A DNA stretch of 64,000 bases from Limnohabitans sp. (GTDB lineage Bacteria > Pseudomonadota > Gammaproteobacteria > Burkholderiales > Burkholderiaceae_C). This document shows positions 16,294-23,280 of the stretch, in pieces (the stretch's first letter is position 1; the number at the start of each line of letters is the position of its first letter). The stretch covers positions 1,426,001 through 1,490,000 of the forward strand of contig NZ_JAAVVW010000003.1 of the NCBI RefSeq assembly GCF_023910625.1, written 5' to 3'. The notes under the pieces are model-generated. The model made no database searches. It had not been told where the DNA came from and was given only the letters and a program-made list of their open reading frames with translations. A program made the translations under genes and the position numbers.

Positions 16294-17030
16294 TTTTTGA
16301 GGTGAAGAATTTTTTTGTCCCTGGTCACAGCAACCCAGCGGCTTGCACTTCCGAGCCGTTCGTTGTGTTTCTTGGCGATCTCAAGCCAAGGTAAATCAAG
16401 GCTTTCGGCCAAGGCCTTGGCCAGTCGCACCACCTTGACACGTTTGGTGTGGGTCAGCAATGTGTCCATAACTTCCGGGCGCAGGTGCCGAGCGCTTTCA
16501 GCGACGTTCAAGGTTTCTTCCAGAGACTGGAGCTTGCCCGTGTCACTGAAGAGTTCCAGCAACGCTCTCTCCGGAACAGAAACCATCACTTTGGGGTGTC
16601 CTGCGGGTAGGGGTGCCAGGCCGAACCCTTTGGGCAGTGCGTCGTCAAAAATCCGGGTTGACTGGTAGTTGGCGTTGAACAGTTCTGTGAACCATGCGGG
16701 TAGCCGTGCCGCTTTGTGGCCCCATAAGTTCAAGCGCTCCTGATGGGCGAGGTTGTGGCGTGTTCCGCGCCAGGCCAAAGCGGTTTTGCCGCCAACATGC
16801 AATTGCGGAACCTCAAGCGACAGGTGCGCCAGTGTTTTGTTCATGTCCAATTTGGCGTTGGGCACTTGGTACACGCCGCGTCCCAATCTTTTGAGCCAGC
16901 CTGCCTGGGCCAAACGGGCCGCAGCCGTCGAATCCAAGCCCAGCGTCTGCAACTCGCGGGAACTGTATGGCGTGTCCCATTCGAGTTGGCTCAGCAGCTC
17001 TTTGATTGAAATATTTTTAGAAACTCTCAT
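16290..17030 (-). CDS. abiEi: AbiEi-family antitoxin/transcriptional repressor
   Basis: 246 residues. An N-terminal winged helix (SSRELQTLGLDSTAAARLAQAGWLKRLGRGVYQ, residues 22-55) is followed by the AbiEi antitoxin domain (HVGGKTALAWRG, RHNLAHQERLNLWG) and a C-terminal AbiEi_3-type region. AbiEi represses its own operon and neutralises AbiEii without needing a tight complex (type IV system). The start is ATG 17030. An inverted repeat lies just upstream. Confidence 0.92.
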   Translation of the reverse strand: MRVSKNISIKELLSQLEWDTPYSSRELQTLGLDSTAAARLAQAGWLKRLGRGVYQVPNAKLDMNKTLAHLSLEVPQLHVGGKTALAWRGTRHNLAHQERLNLWGHKAARLPAWFTELFNANYQSTRIFDDALPKGFGLAPLPAGHPKVMVSVPERALLELFSDTGKLQSLEETLNVAESARHLRPEVMDTLLTHTKRVKVVRLAKALAESLDLPWLEIAKKHNERLGSASRWVAVTRDKKILHLKK

Positions 17031-17047
17031 TTAAAGTGAACTATCTC

Positions 17048-17099
17048 AAATATTTCAAACATCGGCAAGAGTTCTGCAGGACATTTGTTTGAAATATTT
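17048..17099. promoter_or_regulatory. Inverted-repeat operator before abiEi
   Basis: AAATATTTCAAACA (17048-17061) and its exact complement TGTTTGAAATATTT (17086-17099) lie 24 bases apart, 18-69 bases upstream of the abiEi start. A related half-site (TTGAAGTATCTCAAACAT, 17130-17147) follows. AbiEi is known to bind paired inverted repeats before its own gene. Confidence 0.75.
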
Positions 17100-17191
17100 T
17101 AGAAAAACATCATTAGAAGTGAATTTCTTGAAGTATCTCAAACATCTGATGTCGAGTCTGCATTCAACCAGGCCAGTCTGTCTGGCTTCCT

Positions 17192-17481
17192 TCAGATCCG
17201 TTTGACCATCTCAACTGCCGTCCGGTAGCCCCCCCACGCCCTTCACATAAGCCAACAACTCCCCAAAAAACGGATGCCTGCAAAGCGTGGACGAATCGCC
17301 CACCAGCAGCAGCTTGCGCCGTGCGCGGGTCACGCCCACGTTCATGCGGCAGATGTCAGACAGGAAGCCAATCTCGGCCGATTTCGCCTTGGGGGTTGCT
17401 GCGCGTCAAGGTGATGGCAGAGATGCCGCGCTCTTGGCCCTGAAACGAATCGACGGTGCCCACGCTGAGCCTGCGTTTCAG
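17192..17481 (-). repeat. Helicase-tail repeat B
   Basis: Same fragment as repeat A, with the last codons YRTAVEMVKRI. It has a short extra stretch (about 10 bases, near 17374-17384) that breaks the frame and is shared with copy C but not with A. The right end is ...CCTGCGTTTCAG. The brnT promoter starts about 15 bases further right. Confidence 0.85.
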
Positions 17482-17495
17482 AATCAGGATATCAG

Positions 17496-17542
17496 CCATA
17501 CGAACGTATGGTTTTTTTTATGGCTTAATGCTACGATGAATC
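17496..17542 (+). promoter_or_regulatory. Operator and probable leaderless promoter of brnTA
   Basis: CCATACG-AA-CGTATGG (17496-17511) is a perfect palindrome suited to BrnA binding. A -10-like TACGAT (17532-17537) lies 5 bases before the brnT ATG, so a transcript would start at or near the AUG. No Shine-Dalgarno sequence is seen. Confidence 0.6.
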
Positions 17543-17833
17543 ATGACTGCAGCTCAATTCGAATGGGATGACATCAAGGATGCTGAAAACCAGGCCAAGC
17601 ATCAGGTGTCATTCCGGGACGCGCAGGCGGCATTTGCTGATCCGCACCGCGTGATCGCAAAAGACTTGGCGCACAGTGAAACCGAAGAGCGTTTTTACTG
17701 CATCGGCAAAGCGGGTGGCGGCATCTTGACGGTGCGCTTCACCTACAGACGCAAAGTCATTCGAATCATTGGGGCAGGCTATTGGCGTAAAGGAAAGGCA
17801 ATTTATGAAAAAGAAGATCGTTTACACGGATGA
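17543..17833 (+). CDS. brnT: BrnT-family ribonuclease toxin
   Basis: 96 residues, the usual length. FEWDDIKDAENQAKHQVSF near the start, then ERFYCIGKAGGGILTVRFTYR and a C-terminal IRIIGAGYWRKGKAIYE, are the strands of the RelE-like BrnT fold (DUF497). It cuts RNA and halts growth until bound by BrnA. The gene ends inside brnA, so the pair is translationally coupled. Confidence 0.93.
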   Translation: MTAAQFEWDDIKDAENQAKHQVSFRDAQAAFADPHRVIAKDLAHSETEERFYCIGKAGGGILTVRFTYRRKVIRIIGAGYWRKGKAIYEKEDRLHG

Positions 17834-18083
17834 GCCCATGGGCGATGTTGAGGTGGTTGCGGATTTTCTGCCGTCACCTGCCGAGCTGGCGTTCAAGGAA
17901 GATGGCGTGAAAGTCACGCTGGCCCTGAGCAAGAGCAGCGTGGAGTTTTTCAAGTCTGAGGCGACCAAGCACCACACCCAGTACCAGCGCATGATCCGCC
18001 GGTTGCTGGATTCATACGTCGAAGCTCAGGGCACCGCTGCAAGCAAGGCGAAACGCACAGTGCACAAGCGCGCAGCGATCTAG
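17805..18083 (+). CDS. brnA: BrnA-family antitoxin
   Basis: 92 residues from ATG 17805, preceded by AAAGGAAAGG; it overlaps brnT by 29 bases. MKKKIVYTDEPMGDVEVVADFLPSP opens the protein, followed by a ribbon-helix-helix part (VKVTLALSKSSVEFFKSEATKH, then YQRMIRRLLDSYVE). BrnA binds BrnT and represses the operon. The 3' end overlaps an antisense antitoxin-like gene by 72 bases, a sign of an untidy joint. Confidence 0.92.
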   Translation: MKKKIVYTDEPMGDVEVVADFLPSPAELAFKEDGVKVTLALSKSSVEFFKSEATKHHTQYQRMIRRLLDSYVEAQGTAASKAKRTVHKRAAI

Positions 18084-18437
18084 GTTTAACGAATCGCCCA
18101 CCGCACTGGCAAAACGTTGGACTGTTCGCATGGATGGCGTGCCCCTGCCACTTTCGATGCGTGCCACCACGCTTTGGGTCGTGCCCATGCGTGCGGCCAC
18201 ATCGCCTTGCGTCAGGCCGGCTTGCATGCGCGCTGCAATCAGTTCATGGGCCAGCTCATTCTCGGGCGCTTGTTCGTCATAGGCTTGGCGAACGGCGGGG
18301 TTGGCCAGCAGTTCGGCTTTCAGGTCTTTGATTGAAAGCCCCGCTTGGTCCATGCGGAACTTGATGGCTTCTACGGGGTCGGGCAAATCAATCGGATGGT
18401 GCTTGCGCTCATAGGCCTCAGTTAGATCCACTTTCAA
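18012..18437 (-). pseudogene. Mosaic Xre antitoxin gene (two antitoxin pieces joined), 3' end disrupted
   Basis: Starts at TTG 18437, overlapping the Fic stop. Residues 1-37 (LTEAYERKHHPIDLPDPVEA, then FRMDQAGLSIKDL) look like the N-terminus of a HigA-type protein. From residue 38 (KAELLANPAVRQAYDEQAPE, then GLTQGDVAARMGTTQSVVARIESGRG) it reads as a different short Xre antitoxin. After FASAVGDSLNL the sequence runs into the complement of brnA. A relative with the same second half is at 21005-21358. It might still act as a repressor, but the structure suggests a recombination product. Confidence 0.65.
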
Positions 18438-19639
18438 TCAACCGGTCTGTCGGCTGCCATGCTGGCTTTGCCCAACTTGGCATCGTCCTCGGCCCAGCCT
18501 TCCATCGCGGGGTAATACCGTGTTGATCGACCATCACCGTACCGGGTGAGCAGCCCCAGCCGTTCCAGATCGATGAGGTCTCGGGCGGCGGTGGGTGTTG
18601 AGGTTTGCGCAATCCGCTCGTGCTTGCGCGTCGTCATGCCGCCTTCGTAACCCTTGGGGCCAGCATCCAGCAGCTTCTTCATGGTTTTTTGCTGACGCTC
18701 ATTGAGCGAGACCGATGACATTTGGGTCTGAAACCGAATGCGCTGAATGGCCGAATCGATGGTGCGGTTGGCGAACTCACTGGCCAGCGTGACTTGCTCC
18801 AGCATCCATTCGACCCAAGCCGTCACGTCCATGCTTTTGGAGCGTTGTGCCCGCTCTAGCTCGCGGTAATACTGGTCTTTGCACGACTCGATTTGCCTGG
18901 ACAGCGTCACGATGCGTCCGGGCTGGCCCATGTCTTGGCCCAGTGCCAGTTGCAAGATGGCCCGGCCTAGACGACCGTTGCCATCGTCAAACGGGTGCAG
19001 CGTCTCGAACCACAGATGCGAGACAGCGGCACGCACCAAGCCGTCCATGGGCTGCGGCCCGACTTTGGGCTGGGTTTGGTTGAACCATTTCAAAAAAGCG
19101 TCCACTTGGCTAGCCAGGCCTTCAGCGGGTGGTGCGGCGTAATGCACCTTGCTGTGGCCCACGGCGCCGCTGACGATTTCCATGGGCACAGAGCGCAGTT
19201 CGCCCACATCAATGCGCTGCATGCCCGAAAACCCTGTCGGGAAAAGCGCCCCGTGCCAACTGCACAGCCTCTCCAGCGTCAATGGCGCGTCGGTGTTGAG
19301 GGTGGCGTCTTGCAGCACATCGATCAGTCCCTCGATGTTGCGCCAGCCTTCGCGCACGGGGGCACCAGACGTATCCAGCCCCAAGCGCCGGGCCACGGAT
19401 GAACGAACACTTTCGGGGTCCAGCTTCTCGCCTTCAATCGCTGAAGTGGTCAATGCCTCTTGTGTCAGAGAGTCGCGGATGTGGGGCTGTAAGCCTTCCA
19501 GGCCAATCGCCTCGGCTTTGCCAAGAAGAATTCCTTGGGATGTTCTTGCGGCCGCCAATGCCGCCTGGATTCGATGCGCGTCGAACGCCAATGCTGGCCA
19601 CTCTGGCAGCTGCCAAATCCAACGTTGATATGATTTCAT
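18434..19639 (-). CDS. Fic-family AMP-transferase-type protein with C-terminal winged helix
   Basis: 401 residues. N-terminal DUF4172-like region, then inhibitory motif TSAIEG (65-70), a complete Fic loop HPFDDGNGRLGR (215-226), and a C-terminal winged helix (ARDLIDLERLGLLTRYGDGRSTRYYP). All catalytic residues are present, so transfer of AMP or another nucleotide part to a protein is possible, held back by the built-in inhibitory helix. Unlike the Fic protein at 7093-8499 it keeps the catalytic His. It overlaps the following antitoxin-like gene. Confidence 0.93.
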   Translation of the reverse strand: MKSYQRWIWQLPEWPALAFDAHRIQAALAAARTSQGILLGKAEAIGLEGLQPHIRDSLTQEALTTSAIEGEKLDPESVRSSVARRLGLDTSGAPVREGWRNIEGLIDVLQDATLNTDAPLTLERLCSWHGALFPTGFSGMQRIDVGELRSVPMEIVSGAVGHSKVHYAAPPAEGLASQVDAFLKWFNQTQPKVGPQPMDGLVRAAVSHLWFETLHPFDDGNGRLGRAILQLALGQDMGQPGRIVTLSRQIESCKDQYYRELERAQRSKSMDVTAWVEWMLEQVTLASEFANRTIDSAIQRIRFQTQMSSVSLNERQQKTMKKLLDAGPKGYEGGMTTRKHERIAQTSTPTAARDLIDLERLGLLTRYGDGRSTRYYPAMEGWAEDDAKLGKASMAADRPVD

Positions 19640-19664
19640 GGCTTAATCATATCAATATATGATT
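19640..19664 (-). promoter_or_regulatory. Palindrome and near-leaderless promoter before the second Fic gene
   Basis: AATCATAT-CAAT-ATATGATT (19645-19664) is a perfect 8-bp inverted repeat. On the minus strand a TATGAT -10 box within this region ends 6 bases before ATG 19639, and no ribosome site is seen. The winged helix of the Fic protein or the adjoining Xre protein may bind here. Confidence 0.55.
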
Positions 19665-19747
19665 TGAATGGAATAAAAATCGTATCGTGCACGGTGTCAA
19701 GATCAATTCAGCTGTGGGTTTTTGTCTTGGACTGAATCAATTGCTGG

Positions 19748-20155
19748 GTGATCAAGTTTTTGGTCGACACCAACATCTTGGGCTACTTTGCGCGCAACAG
19801 CTCTGCCGCGCTGCAAAAGCGCATGTTGACGGCGCTCAAAAAGCAAGAAGTGGCTATCTCCGCCATCACCCGCGCCGAAACACGGTTTGGGCTGGCACTG
19901 CTGCAAGTCGATGACAAACGACGCCGAACCATCGATTTGCTGCTCAATGAGATTCCCGTGTTGCCATGGACACTGGAGGCCGCAGACCGCTATGGAGACA
20001 TTGCCGCCCACCTGCAGCAAACCGGGCAGCCCATTTGCGAAATGGACACCCAAATCGCCGCGCATGCATTGGCGCTGGGCCTGCCCTTGGTGACCCACAA
20101 CACACGGCACTTCAAGCGGGTGGCGGGTTTGAAGCTGGAAGACTGGATGGCTTGA
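19748..20155 (+). CDS. Orphan VapC-type PIN-domain ribonuclease
   Basis: 135 residues from GTG 19748. The PIN acidic residues are D7 (VDTNIL), E44 (ITRAETRFG) and D100 (CEMDTQIAAHAL), followed by THNTRHFKRV: a complete VapC set. No VapB is found upstream (19665-19747 holds no recognisable antitoxin) and none downstream. It is either controlled by an antitoxin elsewhere or weakly expressed. No clear ribosome site is seen at the GTG. Confidence 0.88.
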   Translation: MIKFLVDTNILGYFARNSSAALQKRMLTALKKQEVAISAITRAETRFGLALLQVDDKRRRTIDLLLNEIPVLPWTLEAADRYGDIAAHLQQTGQPICEMDTQIAAHALALGLPLVTHNTRHFKRVAGLKLEDWMA

Positions 20156-20167
20156 TCTTTAACCTAT

Positions 20168-20195
20168 TTGCCAAATAAACCTACTTGGTTATAAT
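20168..20195 (+). promoter_or_regulatory. mqsRA promoter and operator
   Basis: TTGCCA (20168-20173) and TATAAT (20190-20195) with 16-bp spacing. AACC-TACTT-GGTT (20178-20190) between them resembles the MqsA operator (AACCT-N-AGGTT). The -10 ends 5 bases before the codon where MqsR homology begins, so the mRNA would be leaderless or nearly so. Confidence 0.65.
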
Positions 20196-20200
20196 TTGCC

Positions 20201-20503
20201 ATAGAGAAAAGTACCCCTCACTGCAAGCTGGCCGTTGTCCATGCGTTGGTCGAGGGTGGTCATGTCAGGGCGACAACAAGCGCGTTCGGTGGTGCTCTTG
20301 AGCTTGGCATCAGCGACTTGGCCGGAATGTGTGCAGTCGTCATGTCTCTGACCTCTGCCAACTTCTACAAGAGCATGACGACACATGCGGATCACCGGAT
20401 TTGGCAGGACGTGTACCACGCCAAGACCCCCAACGGCGCTGAGGTGTATCTCAAGCTGACTGTTATCGACGACGTTTTAATTGTTTCATTCAAGGAGCTG
20501 TGA
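20201..20503 (+). CDS. mqsR: MqsR-family mRNA interferase toxin, non-standard start codon
   Basis: The frame reads (I)EKSTPHCKLAVVHALVEGG, then TSANFYKSMTTHADHRIWQD and DVLIVSFKEL, a full-length match to MqsR (about 100 residues). The codon at the homologous start is ATA (20201-20203), not ATG. A TTG at 20246 could start a shorter form lacking 15 residues. Either the start was lost, which would silence the toxin, or the leaderless message starts at AUA. MqsR cuts mRNA mainly at GCU. It overlaps nothing; mqsA begins 3 bases after its stop. Confidence 0.85.
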   Translation: MEKSTPHCKLAVVHALVEGGHVRATTSAFGGALELGISDLAGMCAVVMSLTSANFYKSMTTHADHRIWQDVYHAKTPNGAEVYLKLTVIDDVLIVSFKEL

Positions 20504-20505
20504 CC

Positions 20506-20907
20506 ATGAAATGCCCATGCTGTGGAGCGGCTGAACTGATCCACGATACCCGCGACATACCCTATGTCTACAAGGGCGAAAGCACCGCCATTCCCGACGT
20601 GACGGGTGATTTTTGTCCTGCCTGCGGCGAAGTCGTCTTGAACCGCGAACACGGTGACCGATACAGCGAGTTGCTTGCGGTGCATCAAAGGCAAGTGAAC
20701 GCTGCTTATGTTGACCCCAGCTACATTGCCAAAGTGCGCAAGAAGCTCGACTTGGACCAACGTGAAGCGGCCGATATTTTTGGCGGTGGCGTGAATGCGT
20801 TTTCTCGCTACGAGAACGGCAAGACCAAACCACCGCTGGCCTTGGTTAAGTTGCTCAAGGTACTGGATCGCCACCCCGATTTGCTAAACGAAGTCAGAGC
20901 GGCGTAA
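20506..20907 (+). CDS. mqsA: MqsA-family antitoxin/repressor
   Basis: 133 residues from ATG 20506 behind AAGGAG. An N-terminal zinc-binding part has CPCC (residues 3-6) and CPAC; the C-terminal Xre domain has VRKKLDLDQREAADIFGGGV, then NAFSRYENGKTKPP, the MqsA DNA-binding signature. It binds MqsR and represses the operon through AACC/GGTT sites. Gene order toxin-antitoxin is normal for this family. Confidence 0.95.
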   Translation: MKCPCCGAAELIHDTRDIPYVYKGESTAIPDVTGDFCPACGEVVLNREHGDRYSELLAVHQRQVNAAYVDPSYIAKVRKKLDLDQREAADIFGGGVNAFSRYENGKTKPPLALVKLLKVLDRHPDLLNEVRAA

Positions 20908-21004
20908 CGCCCTTCATTGATCTGGCAGAGGATTTGCGCACTGGTGGATTGGCGCAGCACCGCACGGATCAAGATGTTGTCGATCCTGAACGATCGCTCA
21001 AAAC

Positions 21005-21358
21005 TCATGTTGCTTTGGATTTGGGATTCTTGGGGGTTTGGGCACGTTGTCGTGCCGCATTGAAATCAGCAACGACGGCGTCCACATCAACACCCTTAAC
21101 CGCAAGCAGACGATCCAGCGTTTTGCTCGCTTTTTGAATCGAGGCAACATCGGTATCGCCTTGCATCAGGTCTCCTTGCGTGCGTGCTGCAATCAGTTCA
21201 CGGGCCAGCTCAAACTCGGACGCTTGTGCGTCATAGGCTTGGCGAACGGCGGGGTTGGCCAGCCGTTCGGCTTTCAGGTCTTTCAGGCTTTTCACGTCGA
21301 CTCCTCCTTTGTCTGACGAATCAATCGCATGGTGCTTTTGCTCATAGGCCTCAATCAA
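21005..21358 (-). pseudogene. Degenerate Xre/HigA-like antitoxin mosaic
   Basis: From TTG 21358 it reads LIEAYEQKHHAID, then a damaged part, then SLKDLKAERLANPAVRQAYD and FELARELIAARTQGD. It is a close relative of 18012-18437 (both DNA and protein are clearly similar over about 110 bp), but the helix-turn-helix that should follow is replaced by DVASIQKASKTLDRLLAVKG and a basic tail. Upstream it is fused to the end of the relE fragment. It is probably not functional. Confidence 0.55.
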
Positions 21359-21395
21359 GGTCGAGAGCACATCTAGGCGTGCGCCTTCGGGTGAG

Positions 21396-21503
21396 TCAGG
21401 CGATGCGCTCGTCCATGAAGTCAACGATGCGCCGCGCCGTCTGTTTGTCGAGCTTGCGCAGCTGACCTTTGGCCGTATCGGCGTATTCAATTGTCCAGGC
21501 CAA
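21396..21503 (-). pseudogene. Truncated RelE/ParE toxin (first 35 codons)
   Basis: Starts TTG 21503, overlapping the antitoxin's end, and reads AWTIEYADTAKGQLRKLDKQ, then ARRIVDFMDERIA, the opening strand and helix pair of RelE toxins. TGA at 21396-21398 ends it; the catalytic C-terminal half is gone. The deletion joint leads into the antitoxin mosaic at 21005-21358. Confidence 0.8.
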
Positions 21504-21714
21504 GGTCTCGTCTCACATCGGGAGCGGAATGGACCGGTTCTTTCCCTTGACGGACACGAGCAAGCACATCGGCAGCGAGGTAGTAGTCTTCCATTTCTTG
21601 GATGCCCTGCTCGATGATTTCGCGCAGGTAAAAGGCCTTGGTGCGACCAGTTTGGGATGCGAGGTAGTCAAGCCTTTGCTCGGTCTCTGGGGCAAGACGA
21701 ATTGAAGTTGCCAT
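21487..21714 (-). CDS. RelB/StbD-type ribbon-helix-helix antitoxin
   Basis: 75 residues: MATSIRLAPETEQRLDYLA, then GRTKAFYLREIIEQGIQEME is the ribbon-helix-helix; the C-terminus (EDYYLAADVLARVRQGKEPV, then RRDLGLDN) is the toxin-binding arm. AAGGA before ATG 21714 and a palindromic operator upstream are intact, but the toxin it guards against is cut short. Coupling to the toxin by overlapping stop and start is still visible. Confidence 0.9.
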   Translation of the reverse strand: MATSIRLAPETEQRLDYLASQTGRTKAFYLREIIEQGIQEMEDYYLAADVLARVRQGKEPVHSAPDVRRDLGLDN

Positions 21715-21728
21715 ATCAAATCCTTCAC

Positions 21729-21744
21729 TGAATACATGTATTCA
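21729..21744. promoter_or_regulatory. Palindromic operator before the RelB-type antitoxin
   Basis: TGAATACATGTATTCA is a perfect 16-bp palindrome ending 15 bases upstream of the antitoxin start. Confidence 0.7.
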
Positions 21745-21749
21745 ATGTA

Positions 21750-22043
21750 TCACAGCGGGCTTATTTTGGCCATCTCACGCGCCGTACGGTAGCCCCCACC
21801 CCCTTCACATACGTCAGCATCTCCACAAAAAACGGATGCCTGCAAAGCGTGGACGAGTCGCCCACCTGCAGCAGCTTGCGCCGTGCGCGGGTCATGCCCA
21901 CGTTCATGCGGCGGATGTCAGACAGGAAGCCAATCTCGGCCGATTTCGCCTTGGGGGTTGCTGCGCGTCAAGGTGATGGCAGAGATGCCGCGCTCTTGGC
22001 CCTGAAACGAATCGACGGTGCCCACGCTGAGCCTGCGTTGCAG
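21750..22043 (-). repeat. Helicase-tail repeat C
   Basis: Same fragment as A and B with the frame-breaking 10-base insert of B, but with single-base features shared with D (GTCAGCATCTCC, GAGTCGCCCACCTGCAG). The right end is again ...GCCTGCGTTGCAG. The left end comes within 6 bases of the RelB operator. Confidence 0.85.
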
Positions 22044-22113
22044 CAGCGGGTCAGCACACAGCCGTCAAATGTATTGACCCAGCGGAAAGTTCTGTTTGCC
22101 GCTCAAGATGGAT

Positions 22114-22142
22114 TTGACACCATATGTCTTTAAGTCCATAAT
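22114..22142 (+). promoter_or_regulatory. Strong promoter with leaderless start before the RelE/Xre pair
   Basis: TTGACA (22114-22119), 17-bp spacer, CATAAT (22137-22142). The toxin ATG is at 22149, seven bases after the -10 box begins to end, which is where transcription should start. The message would have no leader and no ribosome site is present. Confidence 0.75.
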
Positions 22143-22148
22143 TTTGCA

Positions 22149-22538
22149 ATGACTTGGACTGTTCTGTTTCACGACGCCTTCGACGCTGAGTTCGAAGCTT
22201 TGGTCGAGGAGCTTCAAGACGAACTTTTGGCACATGCCAAGTTGCTGGCTGCGTTTGGTCCTGATTTGGGGAGGCCTACTGTCGATACCCTGAAGGGTTC
22301 ACGACACAGCAACATGAAGGAACTTCGGTTTTCCTGGAATGGTCAGGTTTGGCGAGTGGCCTTTGCCTTCGATCCCCGCCGACAAGCCATCTTGCTTGTG
22401 GGTGGAGATAAAGGTGGGGCAGATCAGCGCAGGTTTTACAAGCGCTTACTCATGGTGGCCGATGCGCGTTACGACGATCATCTGGGCACTTTGAGTCAAT
22501 CAACCAAGGAGTCCAAAAATGGCAAGAAAACTCGATGA
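22149..22538 (+). CDS. RelE/HigB-superfamily toxin (phage Gp49-like)
   Basis: 129 residues. FHDAFDAEFEALVEELQDEL, then GRPTVDTLKGSRHSNMKELR, then WRVAFAFDPRRQAILLVGGDKGG and FYKRLLMVADARYDDHL match the Gp49-like HigB branch of RelE toxins, which cut mRNA on ribosomes. Basic residues R84, R88 and K100-type positions expected for cleavage are present. It overlaps the antitoxin gene by 20 bases. Confidence 0.92.
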   Translation: MTWTVLFHDAFDAEFEALVEELQDELLAHAKLLAAFGPDLGRPTVDTLKGSRHSNMKELRFSWNGQVWRVAFAFDPRRQAILLVGGDKGGADQRRFYKRLLMVADARYDDHLGTLSQSTKESKNGKKTR

Positions 22539-22872
22539 CGTGATGGCTGCGCTGCCCAAAGATCGCAAAAAACGGGTAGAGGATCGGGCCATGGAGTTGG
22601 CGACACTCAAAGACCTTCGCCATGCAGCTCAGCAAACACAAGAGCAAATGGCTGCCGCCTTGGGGGTGCGTCAGGACACCATTTCTCGTTTGGAAAAGCG
22701 CAGCGACATGCTGCTTTCAACGATGCGCCACTATGTGGAGAGCATGGGCGGTAAGCTGGAACTGGTGGCCAAGTTTCCTGATCGCCCGTCCGTGGTGATC
22801 GACCACTTGGGAGGTGAAGTCACCCTCAACAAGCGCGCAGGTGCTGCTCGCCGATCACGGGCAGCGGCCTAG
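22519..22872 (+). CDS. Xre-family antitoxin of the RelE/HigB pair
   Basis: 117 residues. After a charged N-terminal helix (LPKDRKKRVEDRAMEL) comes a helix-turn-helix (TQEQMAAALGVRQDTISRLEKRSD, about 40-63) and a short tail (MGGKLELVAKFPDRPSVVID) typical of antitoxins paired with Gp49-like toxins. It neutralises the toxin and represses the operon. The start ATG 22519 has AAGGAG upstream within the toxin gene. Confidence 0.92.
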   Translation: MARKLDDVMAALPKDRKKRVEDRAMELATLKDLRHAAQQTQEQMAAALGVRQDTISRLEKRSDMLLSTMRHYVESMGGKLELVAKFPDRPSVVIDHLGGEVTLNKRAGAARRSRAAA

Positions 22873-22948
22873 TTGCCAACTGGGGTACAACTTGTACCCC
22901 CCTTGCGCTGCAAGCCTCTGACGGCAAACAGCTCGAAAGCGGGCACCT

Positions 22949-23104
22949 TTAGGCCATCTCATGCGCCGTACGGTAGCCCCCCACCCCCTTCACATACGTC
23001 AGCATCTCCACAAAAAACGGATGCCTGCAAAGCGTGGACGAGTCGCCCACCTGCAGCAGCTTGCGCCGTGCGCGGGTCATGCCCACGTTCATGCGGCGGA
23101 TGTC
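22949..23104 (-). repeat. Helicase-tail repeat D (short)
   Basis: Starts like C (codons YRTAHEMA and stop) but ends at 23104 within SDIRRMNVG, about 130 bases earlier than the others, where unrelated sequence follows (reading GKNACVFSNAPGYSGTHSA in the same frame). The frame is open. MazEF lies to its right. Confidence 0.85.
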
Positions 23105-23280
23105 TGATGCCGAATGTGTGCCCGAATAGCCGGGCGCATTGCTGAACACGCAAGCGTTTTTGCCCACCTGAAACAAGTGCAGGGACTTTTTCGTCACAAT
23201 GATGTGGTCACATTGTTACAACGCTAGGTCTTGCCCATCCACTTCGCATGGATTAACATTGTTGCAACTGGAGGATTATC

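Noticed and set aside
14963-23104. Helicase-tail repeats as integron attC sites or a CRISPR-like array
   Set aside because: They are long gene pieces with protein-coding similarity, lack attC end motifs, have unequal kilobase spacing, and no integrase or cas gene is in the window.
22949-23197. An 82-residue protein across helicase-tail D and the sequence to its right
   Set aside because: The frame is open only by chance across the repeat boundary; the part right of 23104 has no start signal or similarity to the helicase family.
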